Part shown: positions 1-9,596 of the stretch, in pieces
How the letters are laid out: each line of letters starts with the position of its first letter
How positions within the stretch are numbered: the stretch's first letter is position 1
Assembly (NCBI GenBank): GCA_028826165.1
Contig: JAPDFW010000022.1
Location: 744,001 to 808,000, forward strand
Reading direction: 5' to 3'
DNA: 64,000 nucleotides
Source of the DNA: Anaeramoeba ignava
Lineage: Eukaryota > Metamonada > Anaeramoebidae
Notes under the pieces: generated by a model
What the model saw: the letters and a program-made list of their open reading frames with translations, nothing else
What the model was told of the DNA's origin: nothing
The model's database searches: none
Position numbers and translations under genes: made by a program

Positions 1-1388
1 TGTTGATTTGGCCCACCAAAATAAAAACCAACTCTTGATTGTTCAATTTGAATCAATATATCGTGTATTTCTTCAATTTCAAAAAGAATTTCTTGTTCTT
101 TAAATACTGTTTCTTGATTTGGAATCAATTCTTCTTCTTTGATTTGGAAAAGCCCATTTGCATCTTTCCATTTTGATAAATATATTGGGTTTAATGGAAA
201 TAAATTTTTGTTTGGTGGTTTCCAAATAAAATCTATTGAAAAATCAAAATAATTTGCTTTTGGTTGAAATGGACGTGGATAATTTGGTTTGTTATAATAT
301 TTTTGAATAAATAAATTGTAGTAATCCTGATTTAATGGTATCATTTTGGCAAATTCCCTTTTATAAAGATATATAATTTGTTGATAATCTTCATTTGTCA
401 TAAAAAATTCTTTTGGTGATATAATTTGGTGTTGATAATTTGGATAGCGTCTGTATCTGTTGTTTTGATAATAATTTTGATTTTGTCTTTGATTTTGATT
501 TTGATTTTGTCTTTGATTTTGTCTTTGATTTTGATTTTGTCTTTGATTTTGATTTTGTCTTTGATTTTGATTTTGATTTTGTCTTTGATTTTGATTTTGA
601 TTTTGATTTTGATTTTGATTTTGATTTTGATTTTGATTTTGATTTTGATTTTGTCTTTGATTTTGATTTTGATTTTGATTTTGATTTTTAATTTGATTTT
701 GATTTTGGTTTTGATTTTGATTTTGATTTTTAATTTGATTTTGATTTTGATTTTGATTTTGATTTTGATTTTGATTTTGATTTTGATTTTGATTTTGATT
801 TTGATTTTGTCTTTGATTTTGATTTTGATTTTGATTTTGATTTTTAATTTGATTTTGATTTTGATTTTGATTTTGTCTTTGATTTTGATTTTGATTTTGA
901 TTTTGATTTTGATTTTGATTTTGATTTTGATTTTGATTTTGTCTTTGATTTTGATTTTGATTTTGATTTTGATTTAGATTTTGATTTTGATTTTTAATTT
1001 GGTTTTGATTTTGATTTTGATTTTGATTTTTATTTTGATTTTGATTTTTATTTTGATTTTGATTTTCAATTTGATTTTGATTTTGATTTTTATTTTGATT
1101 TTGATTTTGATTTTGATTTTTATTTTGATTTTGATTTTGATTTTCATTTTCATTTTCAATTTGATTTTGATTTTTTCTTTGATTTTGGATTTGTCTTTGA
1201 TATTGATTCCGATTTGAATCTTCATCGATATCAATATATAAATTTTCATTTATTTGTTGATTTGAATTTGGCTTTTTATTCGTTTTTTTCTTTTTTTTTC
1301 TTTTTTTTTTCGTTTTTTGTGTTTCTTGATTTGTTTCATTTTTCTTTTTGTATGAATTAGTTTCTACAAGATCTTCGAATGAAATCAT
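1..1388 (-). CDS. N/Q-rich protein, partial; possibly Pat1-like decapping activator
   Basis: An uninterrupted frame runs from an ATG at 1388 to the left edge (462 visible codons, no stop). The N-terminus (MISFEDLVET) is followed by a Lys-rich stretch and then roughly 240 residues built almost only of Gln-Asn pairs with occasional Arg or Glu, encoded by a 6-bp repeat (gatttt on the plus strand). After the tract the sequence becomes ordinary: a Tyr/Asn/Arg-rich segment, then EFFMTNEDYQQIIYLYKREF and ILFEIEEIHDILIQIEQ. The MT...D-YY block and the later helical segment loosely recall the middle of Pat1/PATL1 mRNA-decapping proteins, which are often N/Q-rich in their N-terminal half, but the match is weak and from memory. 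It is divergent from the saposin-like gene with only about 115 bp between starts. The tract alone would qualify as prion-like. Coding status is confident; function is not. Confidence 0.75.
   Translation of the reverse strand, partial: MISFEDLVETNSYKKKNETNQETQKTKKKRKKKKKTNKKPNSNQQINENLYIDIDEDSNRNQYQRQIQNQRKNQNQIENENENQNQNQNKNQNQNQNQNKNQNQNQIENQNQNKNQNQNKNQNQNQNQNQIKNQNQNLNQNQNQNQNQRQNQNQNQNQNQNQNQNQNQNQRQNQNQNQNQIKNQNQNQNQNQRQNQNQNQNQNQNQNQNQNQNQNQNQIKNQNQNQNQNQNQIKNQNQNQNQNQRQNQNQNQNQNQNQNQNQNQNQNQRQNQNQNQRQNQNQRQNQNQRQNQRQNQNQNQRQNQNYYQNNRYRRYPNYQHQIISPKEFFMTNEDYQQIIYLYKREFAKMIPLNQDYYNLFIQKYYNKPNYPRPFQPKANYFDFSIDFIWKPPNKNLFPLNPIYLSKWKDANGLFQIKEEELIPNQETVFKEQEILFEIEEIHDILIQIEQSRVGFYFGGPNQ
481..1200. 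repeat. 6-bp coding microsatellite (gatttt)n
   Basis: The hexamer gatttt is repeated with scattered gtcttt, ttaatt and catttt variants. It stays in a single register over the whole stretch, so the minus-strand Gln-Asn frame is never broken. The variants change Asn or Gln to Arg, Lys, Ile or Glu without shifting frame, which argues for selection on the protein. Confidence 0.9.
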
Positions 1389-1503
1389 TTTTTAAAAAAT
1401 AATTATAATTATAATTAAAATTATAAAGAATTCTTTTTAATTTAAAAAAAGGAAAAAAATGAAATTTTTTTTTTCAATTTTTTTTTTTCAATTTTTTTTT
1501 AAA

Positions 1504-2183
1504 ATGAAAGAATTATCAATATTTTTATTAATATTCTGTGTTTTTTTCTCATTTTCAAAATCAGGTTTTTTAAATTAAAATTAAAATAAACTTAATTTTT
1601 AATTTAATTTTTAATTTTTAATTTAAAAATAGAAATCCAAGAGAAACCAACTCAAAAAAGTATTTCAATATGCAATCATTTAGCGAATTATATTAAAAAA
1701 TCTTTTATAAATGATAAAAATATTGAATCATTAAATTTAATTTCTTATTGTGAAGAAAAATTTCCATCTGAATTTATTAAAGAATGTCAAAACATTTCAA
1801 ATAAATATTCAAAGAAAATGATTCAAAAAATCACAGAGAACGAAGATCCTTGCACAGTTTGTCCATTAAATACAATAGAAAGCGAAAACGAGTTGGATTT
1901 AAATGACGAAAAACAAAATTTTTCTTTTGAAATTTCTCAAAAACATTTTTGTCATTTTTGTTTAGAAATTACTCAATCATTAAGAACATTAATCAGTGAA
2001 CAATCTCAAAAAAAATCTCTTACACAAAGAAGTATGGGTCGATTATGTGATTTATTTACTGATCAAGAAACCTCATTTGTTTGTCAAGCCTTTATTAAAA
2101 CTAAATTGGAATCAGTTTTGGAAAAAATTTTTATTGATTTAAATCCTGAAAATATTTGCAAAAAATATGAACTTTGTGAATGA
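1504..2183 (+). CDS. Secreted saposin-like (SapB) protein with two domains
   Basis: Exons 1504..1564 and 1633..2183; a 68-bp GT-AG intron (phase 1) follows the signal peptide. The 203-residue product starts with a hydrophobic signal (MKELSIFLLIFCVFFSFSKS). Two Cys-patterned segments follow: one from about residue 33 (Cys in SICNHL, SYCEEK, KECQN, DPCTVC) and a clearer one from about 120 to 201 (FCHFCLEI, RLCDLF, FVCQAF, NICKKYELC). This CxxC...C...C...C...C spacing is the saposin-B fold. The family binds or perturbs lipids: saposins activate lysosomal sphingolipid hydrolases, while amoebapore-type members permeabilise bacterial membranes. The sequence does not tell which role applies; the size and two domains fit a short prosaposin or an antibacterial lysosomal effector. 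The ATG at 1504 was chosen because it supplies the signal peptide. Confidence 0.8.
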
Positions 2184-2311
2184 TTTGAGTTTATTGAATG
2201 CTAAGGAAAAAAACAAATATTTTGAGTTTTAAAAGAATTAAAAATTTAGAAAAAAAAAAAGATTAAAATTTTTGTTCCACTTTTTTTTTTTTCTTTAATT
2301 AATTTTTGAAT

Positions 2312-2835
2312 TCATTTTTGATTTTCTTCTTTTTCTTGTTCTTTTAAATATTTTTGTAATTCAAAATATTCATTATAATGTTGAGCTCTTTTTTCATTAA
2401 ATTCTTTTTCTTTATTTTGTTGATCTTCCAAAATAGTTTCATTCAAAGTTTTTGAATTAAAAAGAGTTTCTGAAAGTTGGTCTAACGAAATTTGATTTGA
2501 ATTAATTTGATTTTTTTTTTGATCAAAATCTTTAGGGATAAAAAATTTTTTTAATAATTGAAAAAATTAAAATTAAAATTAAAATTAAAATTAAAATTTT
2601 TTTCAGTTATTTTTTGTTTTGGAAAATTACCTTCTGAATCACTACTTGAATCATTAAATTGTTCATAATTATATGGTGTTTTTGGTTCATCAATTATCAT
2701 TGTATCTGTTCGATTTTCTTCATTATATCTTAAATTTTCTTCATCCCATCTTAAAGAAGTGTTTTTTTGCATTTTTTGTTGATCATTTTTTTCTTTTAAA
2801 ATTCCATGAACATTATTTTCCATATTATTTTCCAT
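2312..2835 (-). CDS. PPP1R2: Protein phosphatase inhibitor 2 (IPP-2 family)
   Basis: Two exons: 2835..2631 and 2529..2312, joined across a 101-bp phase-1 intron (GTAATT...CTAAAG). The roughly 140-residue product has the three family hallmarks in order: a GILK segment near the N-terminus, the inhibitory block LRWDEENLRYNEE with MIIDEPKTPY (the IDEPxTPY motif whose Thr is the GSK3 site in animal inhibitor-2), and a C-terminal helix KRAQHYNEYFELQKYL. Inhibitor-2 binds and restrains the catalytic subunit of protein phosphatase 1. It is shorter than the human protein, as in other protists. It is convergent with the saposin-like gene (128 bp between stops). Upstream, 2912..2960 holds a run of TCATTTTT-type repeats on the coding strand. 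Confidence 0.88.
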
Positions 2836-3000
2836 TTTATTTAAAATTTTATTTAAAATTTAAATTAAATTTTATAAAAAAAATTTATTAGAAAAAAGTT
2901 GTAAAAAAAAAAATGAAAAAATGAAAAAATGAAAAATGAAAAAATGAAAAAATGAAAAAATCGGAAAAATTTTTTTTAATTTCTTTTAAAAAAAAAAATG

Positions 3001-6000
3001 TTAATTTGATTTAGCAAAACCCCAAACTTCAACAATATCAGGAATAAATGAAGAATTTCCAGCCAAAAAAGTTTTTGCTTCAATTGAACCCTTTTTCCAA
3101 CCGATTCCAAAAGTATTTTCAATTTCTGATCTACAAATTTGGAAATTATTATCAAATATCAAATCAGTTTCACCAAAACGGATGGAAGTTTCTGAAGCCC
3201 ATAAGCATTGATTTTTATTTCTCAAGCAAGGAATTTTTGTATCAAAAGATAAGCTGAACAAAAAGCTTTTGCCTGATCCAAAAGGTTTCATATCAGAATT
3301 CAAAGCAACAGAGGCAAAAGCACCAAAAATTAAACCTTCACATTTAACTATAAAAACTGTCGGAGATTTGTGGTCAACAAGTTCATGAAGTTTTTTGATT
3401 GAGCGCGAATCGCGTGTGGAAGAATAAAGAAGAAGAGTGTCTGGCTGTCCTTTGAAAGGCAGACACAGATAAAGAACGGCTGCAAGATTAGGATCTATGA
3501 TGATTTGCGAATCTTCAAAAATGGATTCTTTAAGCGGAATTCCCATTTCAATTAATTTTTGCTCATTTGTTTCCGCTTCTTCCACCATTGAAATCATTTT
3601 CGGTTGGTTTGCATCTTGAGAGGGAATATCAAGATTCCCCATTCTTATTGACTCGTTTGGATTCTCTTTTGTTTTTTCGGGTTTTATTGGTGTGTTTTGG
3701 ATCGGAGATCGCATGATTGAAGAAAAATTTTGTTGATTTTGTTCCTGATTGGGAATTGAATTGACTGAGTTTTGAAATAAAGAAAGTGTTGGATCTGTCT
3801 CGATCTGTTTTTCTGTCTGTTTCTTTTTGAGTGCTGCCTTCCACAAATTCGAGGCTTTCTCTTTCTTTGAAAAATCACCAACAGTTTGTCCTCCAAAAGA
3901 ATTAATTCCATCTTCTTTTTCTTGGTTTTCTCCGCCTGTAAATGGCGCAACGCTTTCGCGTCTTTTGTGCTTTGATTTGTGCTTGCCCTTTTTATCACCT
4001 CCAGTCTGTTGGCTATCCTGCTCGCTATCTTTCTGAAGAAAGGAAAACTTATCATCTTTTTTGGATTTTGGTTTTTCATTATTAATTGCCTTTTTGAAAA
4101 GTGATTTCCTTAGTCCTGAAGATCCCTTAAGAATCTTTTTTTGCTTCTCATCTTTTGTGGGAGAGTGTTTTTTCTCGCGGCTGGGGTCTTTATCAAATTG
4201 GTTGTTTTGTGATTTTGCGAAATCAAGTCCTTCATGAATTTGGTCGATCATTGATTTAGAGAAAAAGTTATCAGATTCTTTTTGGTTCATGAATGTTGGG
4301 GATGTTTTTTGGAATGGAGGAAGATCTTGTATGGAAGATTTAGAGAAAGATTTGCGAGGAGATGGAGTTGTGTTTGGGCTGGATAAAGTTATACTAGTGT
4401 CGTCGCGAGATTTCTGGATAATTTGCAAATTTCCATCAATTTTGAGATCATTTTCTATATCAATGTGAGTCTTCATTTGAGAGAAATCGTGCATTTCTTG
4501 TTTCAATTTAACGTGCTGATTCCAAGCCGCAAGGAAGTCTACTGGCTTGAGCTCTGTACGTTGTTTTTCGAGAAAGGAAGTGATCCATTCAATCTCATTT
4601 CTTTGTCGAAAAAGATTTAATTGATCGCTTTTAAGAATGCTAATTTTCTCTTCTGTGAGTAAATCAAGAGTGTTTGTTGTTTGCTCGACAAGTTTTGCTA
4701 GGTATTCTTTGATAAATTTTGTGTTATTTTCGATTTCCTCGATTCTTTTTTGGATCAATTTTTCATTTGAAATTGCTGTTGATTTTCTTCTTTGAAGAAC
4801 TGGATCATTTATTTTCGATGAGACGATAGCTTCTTGGTAAGCGGAGTTAATAGGAATGAGTTTATGGGTTGCTGCCTCTCCTGTTGAATGATTGCCTACC
4901 ATCTTACAATGAACACAGACGGATATTTTACAAATTGGGCAATAAAATTCGATTTCAACATCAGGATGAATTGGACATTTTCCATAACTCGTTTCTGCTT
5001 GTGTAATAGGCACTCTTTTATGTCTACTCAATAATTTGTTTGAGGAGTGATATTCTAAGTCACATTCACTACAGAATTTTGCTTTATCATTTTCGCACCA
5101 AACAGTAGCTTGTTTTTTTTCACAAAAATCACAAAGATTTTGCTTTTATTTTTAAATCAATAATAAAATATTAAATAAATAATTCAATATTAAATAAATA
5201 TTTAAATATTAAAATTAAATATTAAATATTTAAATATTAAAATATTTAAATAAAATATTAAAATATTAAATCAATATTTAAATATTAAAATTAAATATTA
5301 AATATTTAAATAAAATATTAAAATATTAAAATATTTAAATCAAAATTAAATAAATAAATTAAATCAATATTAAAATATTTAAATATTAAATAATTAAATC
5401 AATATTAAATAAAATATTAAATAATTAAATCAATATTAAATAAATTATTGAAATATTTAATTAAAATATTTAAAATATACATCAGTCGATTCTTCAACTT
5501 CTTGAATTTCAAACTCAGCTAAATAAACAGGTAAAATATAAGCAGAATCATAAACACGATAACGATTTGAAAAAACTTTTTCTTTTTCAAAAACATCTTT
5601 TGGATTTGGTTTAAAAGGTGATGAATTTCGAGATTTTTTTTTAGATTCAAGAGAAACATCAGGTTGTTTTTCATCAACAAGATGCAAGGAATCAAAACCA
5701 TGAGGAATTTGTGATTTTGTAAGAATTTTTTCTGATACAAAAGGTCTTCCAATAACAATTTTGCATAAAATAAAATAATATAAATTTTGTTCATTTTTTT
5801 CAAGATAAAATTGTCCATGAATAAATTCAAGTCCTTTATAACCAACATCTATTCCTTTTTTGCATATTTTCTCAATAGTGTTTGATTTCTCTAAATCTTT
5901 CAAATCAATCCATGTTTCAATAGTTTCTTTTCCTTGTGAATTTGATTCAAAAGAAACTGATAAATGTGGAGAATTAATTGAAAATAATTTGTTGATTTTG

Positions 6001-6119
6001 ATTCGTGATGAATTAAGTGAAAGTTGTAATAAATATTCAGCTCTTGAAAAATCAGAAGAAGATTGAAGTAAAGGAATTAATTGTTGAATTTTAAAAAGAC
6101 TTTTGTTAATCGAAAACAT
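3001..6119 (-). CDS. Fusion protein: PARP-like C-terminal half domain, two B-boxes, coiled coil, TLDc
   Basis: Exon 1 is 6119..5481 and exon 2 is 5142..3001; the 338-bp AT-rich intron (GTATAT...AAAAG) is phase 0, giving 926 residues. Residues 1-213 end in a block like the C-terminal half of a PARP catalytic domain (LCKIVIGRPFV, IPHGFDSLHLV, YRVYDSAYILPVYLAEFEI), but no H-G NAD-binding motif is visible before it. Exon 2 opens with B-box 1 (NLCDFCEKKQATVWCE), then B-box 2 (GKCPIHPDVEIEFYCPICK), a Lys/Glu-rich coiled coil, a long charged Ser/Lys-rich linker, and a TLDc domain over the last 170 or so residues (LLYSSTRDSRSIKKLHE, AGNSSFIPDIVEVWGF). B-boxes mediate protein contacts in TRIM-like regulators; TLDc occurs in oxidation-resistance and V-ATPase-binding proteins. 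The catalytic part looks incomplete, so ADP-ribosylation activity is doubtful. Confidence 0.78.
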
Positions 6120-6210
6120 TTTTTTTTTTAATTTTGAAATGAAAAAAATGAAAAAAAAAAAATTAAAAAAATTAAATTAAAATTTTTTTTTTGTTTATTA
6201 ATCTATCAAT

Positions 6211-6936
6211 TTATTTCTTTTCTTTTTCTTCTTCTAGATATTGAAAAAGTATATCAACTTTCACATATTCTTTCTCATCAGGAATTAAACTCTTATGATT
6301 CTGCGAATTTGTATGTTTTTTCCTATCCAGATAATATTCATTACAAATCTCACAAAATTTTTTATCACTATCATTTTTTTTGGTTTTTTTTTTAATTGGT
6401 TGATTTTTCTGTTTTGGTTTAAAGGGAGTTGTTTTGCGCTTGGGAATCATTGAGTAATTCCAATCAGACCTTCTTTGTTTGGGTCTTTTCTTATAAAAAG
6501 TATTCAAATCAGGGAGAGGATCTTCAACACATTCTTTATAACTTGGTTTAAAAAAGTAAGTAATATCAACAATAGAAATAAAAGGAAGTATCACTTTTGT
6601 ATTTTGAGATGAAATCACGAGATTGTGTACTTTATCAAGATATGAGTCAACTTGATCAAAATTAAGCACTCTGGTTTTCCATGATTTTAAATTTTCAATT
6701 ATTTTTTTGATTTCATTATTTTTATTTGAATTTTTATTTTCATTTGAATTAAATTTTTTGATAAATTTTGGATCATCTGAAATGTAGAAATTCACATTTT
6801 CTGAGAGTGTATCAGTTATATTTCCATTAAAATTTTGAATTTTTTTTGTGATTTGTTGAGATTTAGTTGTTGAAGAAAGAGATAAATAAAAATATTTTGA
6901 AGATAAAGATAAATTATTATTATTATTATTATTCAT
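6211..6936 (-). CDS. DBF4: DBF4, regulatory subunit of Cdc7 kinase
   Basis: A single exon of 241 residues. Three DBF4 elements appear in order: a BRCT-like motif N (FNGNITDTLSENVNFYISDD, about residues 35-54), a motif-M-like block (PFISIVDITYFFKPSYKE, about 119-136), and a C-terminal DBF4-type CCHH zinc finger (FCEICNEYYLDRKKHTNSQN, then H, about 195-218). DBF4 activates Cdc7 (DDK), which phosphorylates MCM to load CDC45 and fire origins. The protein is short compared with animal DBF4 and lies 91 bp downstream of the neighbouring PARP/TLDc start codon, so its 3' end and that gene's promoter are compressed together. The N-terminal Asn run and Ser-rich start are low-complexity. CDC45, its functional partner, lies about 15 kb away. 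Confidence 0.82.
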   Translation of the reverse strand: MNNNNNNNLSLSSKYFYLSLSSTTKSQQITKKIQNFNGNITDTLSENVNFYISDDPKFIKKFNSNENKNSNKNNEIKKIIENLKSWKTRVLNFDQVDSYLDKVHNLVISSQNTKVILPFISIVDITYFFKPSYKECVEDPLPDLNTFYKKRPKQRRSDWNYSMIPKRKTTPFKPKQKNQPIKKKTKKNDSDKKFCEICNEYYLDRKKHTNSQNHKSLIPDEKEYVKVDILFQYLEEEKEKK

Positions 6937-7135
6937 TTAAAAATAAACAAATTTATTTATTATTTCTATATAAAAAAAAACAATATTAATATATTATAAA
7001 AGAACAAAAAATGAAAAGAAAAAAATGAAAAATAAAAAATATTGAATTGATAAATTTAATCACAAAAATTTTTAAAAGAAAATTTTAAAAGAAAAATTTT
7101 TAAAAAGATATTTTAAAAGAATTAAAGCACTCAAT

Positions 7136-9486
7136 TCAACAACAACCTTGAGTAGGTTTTTTCCCAACTAATTTATGACTATCTTTTGAAGTGATACGAA
7201 TTTCATTATTCAAATATAAATTAAGTCTTTCAAATTTCTTTTTATCATAAGCTTCTTGAGTGACAGCAGCGAACATTTCTTGAATTCCATCATTATTTTT
7301 AGCAGAAGTTTGATAAATTTCCGCGTTTCTTTTTCTAGCAGTTGATCTAATTTCATCCTCAGAAACCAAAATATCTGAATCCAAGTCGTGTTTAGTAGAA
7401 GCAAGAGCGATAATTGGTGATTCAATAATAAGTTGGTCAAGTTCGTTAAGCCAAGTTTTTATATTTTGGAAAGTTTCAGGAATATGTGGATCAAAAACAA
7501 AAATAATAACTCCTGCGTTTCTATAATAAAGTGGTGCTAAAGAATGGAATTTTTCTTGTCCTGATGTGTCCCATAAATGTACCATCACTTTTTTTCCATT
7601 TTGACAATATATTGCTTTAGAATGAACTTCAGATCCTATTGTTGGTTCTTTTTCTGTGAATTCAACTGATTCAAAGGCTTTTGCAATGCATGTTTTTCCT
7701 TGAATCAAACAACAATTAATTTTATAATTTTATAAATAATTTTATAAATAATTTTATAAATAATTTTATATATAATTTTATAAATAATTTTATAAATAAT
7801 TTTATAAATAATTTTATATATAATTTAATAAATAATTTTATAAATAATTTTATAATTAATTTAATAAATAATTTTATAAATAATTTTATATTTAATTTTA
7901 TAAATAATTTTATAATTAATTTTATAAATAATTTTATAAATAATTTTATAAATAATTTTATAAATAATTTTATAAATAATTTTATATTTAATTTTATTAA
8001 TAATTTTATTAATAATTTTATAAATAATTTAATAAATAATTTTATAAATAATTTTATATATAATTTAATAAATAATTTTATTAATAATTTAATAAATAAT
8101 TTTATAAATAATTTTATTAATAATTTTATAAATAATTTTATTAATAATTTTATAAATAATTTTATTAATAATTTTATAAATAATTTTATAAATAATTTTA
8201 TAAATAATTTTATAAATAATTTTATAAATAATTTTATATTTAATTTTATAAATAATTTTATAAATAATTTTATAAATAATTTTATAAATAATTTTATATT
8301 TAATTTAATAAATAATTTTATAAATAATTTAATAAATAATTTAATAAATAATTTTATAAATAATTTTATAAATAATTTTATAAATAATTTTTATTTTAAT
8401 TTTATAAATAATTTTATAAATAATTTTATATTTAATTTTATATTTAATTTTATATTTAATTTTATTTTTAAATTTTATTTTTAAATTTTATAAATAATTT
8501 TTATATTTAATTTTATAAATAATTTTATAAATAATTTTATAATTAATTTTATAAATAATTTTATATTTAATTTTATAATTAATTTTATAAATAATTTTAT
8601 AAATAATTTTATATTTAATTTTATAAATAATTTTATAAATAATTTTATAAATAATTTTATATTTAATTTTATTAATAATTTTATTAATAATTTTATTAAT
8701 AATTTAATATATAATTTTTATAAATAATTTAATTTTAAATTTTATATTTAATTTTATAAATAATTTTATAATTAATTTTATAAATAATTTTATAAATAAT
8801 TTTATAAATAATTTTATAAATAATTTTATAAATAATTTTATAATTAATTTTATTAATAATTTTATTTTAAATTTTATATTTAATTTTATAAATAATTTAA
8901 TAAATAATTTTATATATAATTTTATAATTAATTTTATATTTAATTTTATAAATAATTTTATATTTAATTTTATAAATAATTTAATAAATAATTTTATATA
9001 TAATTTTATAATTAATTTTTATAATTAATTTTATAATTAATTTTATAATTAATTTTTATAAATAATTTTATAAATAATTTTATAAATAATTTTATAAATA
9101 ATTTTATAAATAATTTTATAATTAATTTTATAATTAATTTTATAATTAATTTTATATTTAATTTTATATTTAATTTTATAATTAATTTTATAAATAATTT
9201 TATAAATAATTTTATTAATAATTTTATAAATAATTTTATAAATAATTTAATAAATAATTTTATAAATAATTTTATAAATAATTTTATAAATAATTTAATT
9301 TTAAATTTTATTAATAATTTAATAAATAATTTTATTTTAAATTTTATATATAATTTTATAAATAATTTTATAAATAATTTTATTTTAAATTTTATTTTAA
9401 ATTTAATAAATACCAACACCACTATCTCCAATTAAAACAATTTTAACAGAATCTAAAGATTCTTCATTTAATAATCTATCTCCCAT
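7136..9486 (-). CDS. Rab5-like small GTPase
   Basis: Exon 1 is 9486..9414, exon 2 is 7698..7136; a phase-1 intron of 1715 bp splits the P-loop exactly (GDSGVG / KTC), giving about 214 residues. The P-loop, switch I (PTIGSE), switch II (WDTSGQEKFHSLAPLYYRNA), SAK-type motif (QTSAKNND) and a C-terminal double Cys (TQGCC) for geranylgeranylation are all visible. HSLAPLYYR in switch II is typical of Rab5/Rab21/Rab22, which act in early endocytosis. Odd points: the G4 motif is TKHD instead of NKxD and the G3 motif is WDTSGQ instead of WDTAGQ, so nucleotide affinity may be altered. The intron is almost pure 12-bp satellite. The gene is divergent from the anoctamin, with 110 bp between starts. Confidence 0.9.
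7720..9410. repeat. 12-bp satellite filling the Rab intron
   Basis: The plus-strand unit is tttataaataat (sense of the gene: attatttataaa), with variant units tttatatttaat and tttataattaat. It fills nearly the entire 1.7 kb intron between the two halves of the P-loop. It matches, unit for unit and in the same sense orientation, the array in the intron at the right edge of the window. Confidence 0.95.
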
Positions 9487-9596
9487 TTTTAAGAATGTAA
9501 AAAGAAAAAAATGAAAAAAAAAAAAGCAAAAAAAAAAACTTTTTCCTTAATTTTTTTTTTAATTTTTTAAATTTTTATTTTTTTTTTATTCCTAAA

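Noticed and set aside
426-977. Plus-strand ILILIL frame over the left-edge hexamer array
   Set aside because: Shadow of the Gln-Asn frame on the minus strand, which alone extends to a start codon and a normal globular region.
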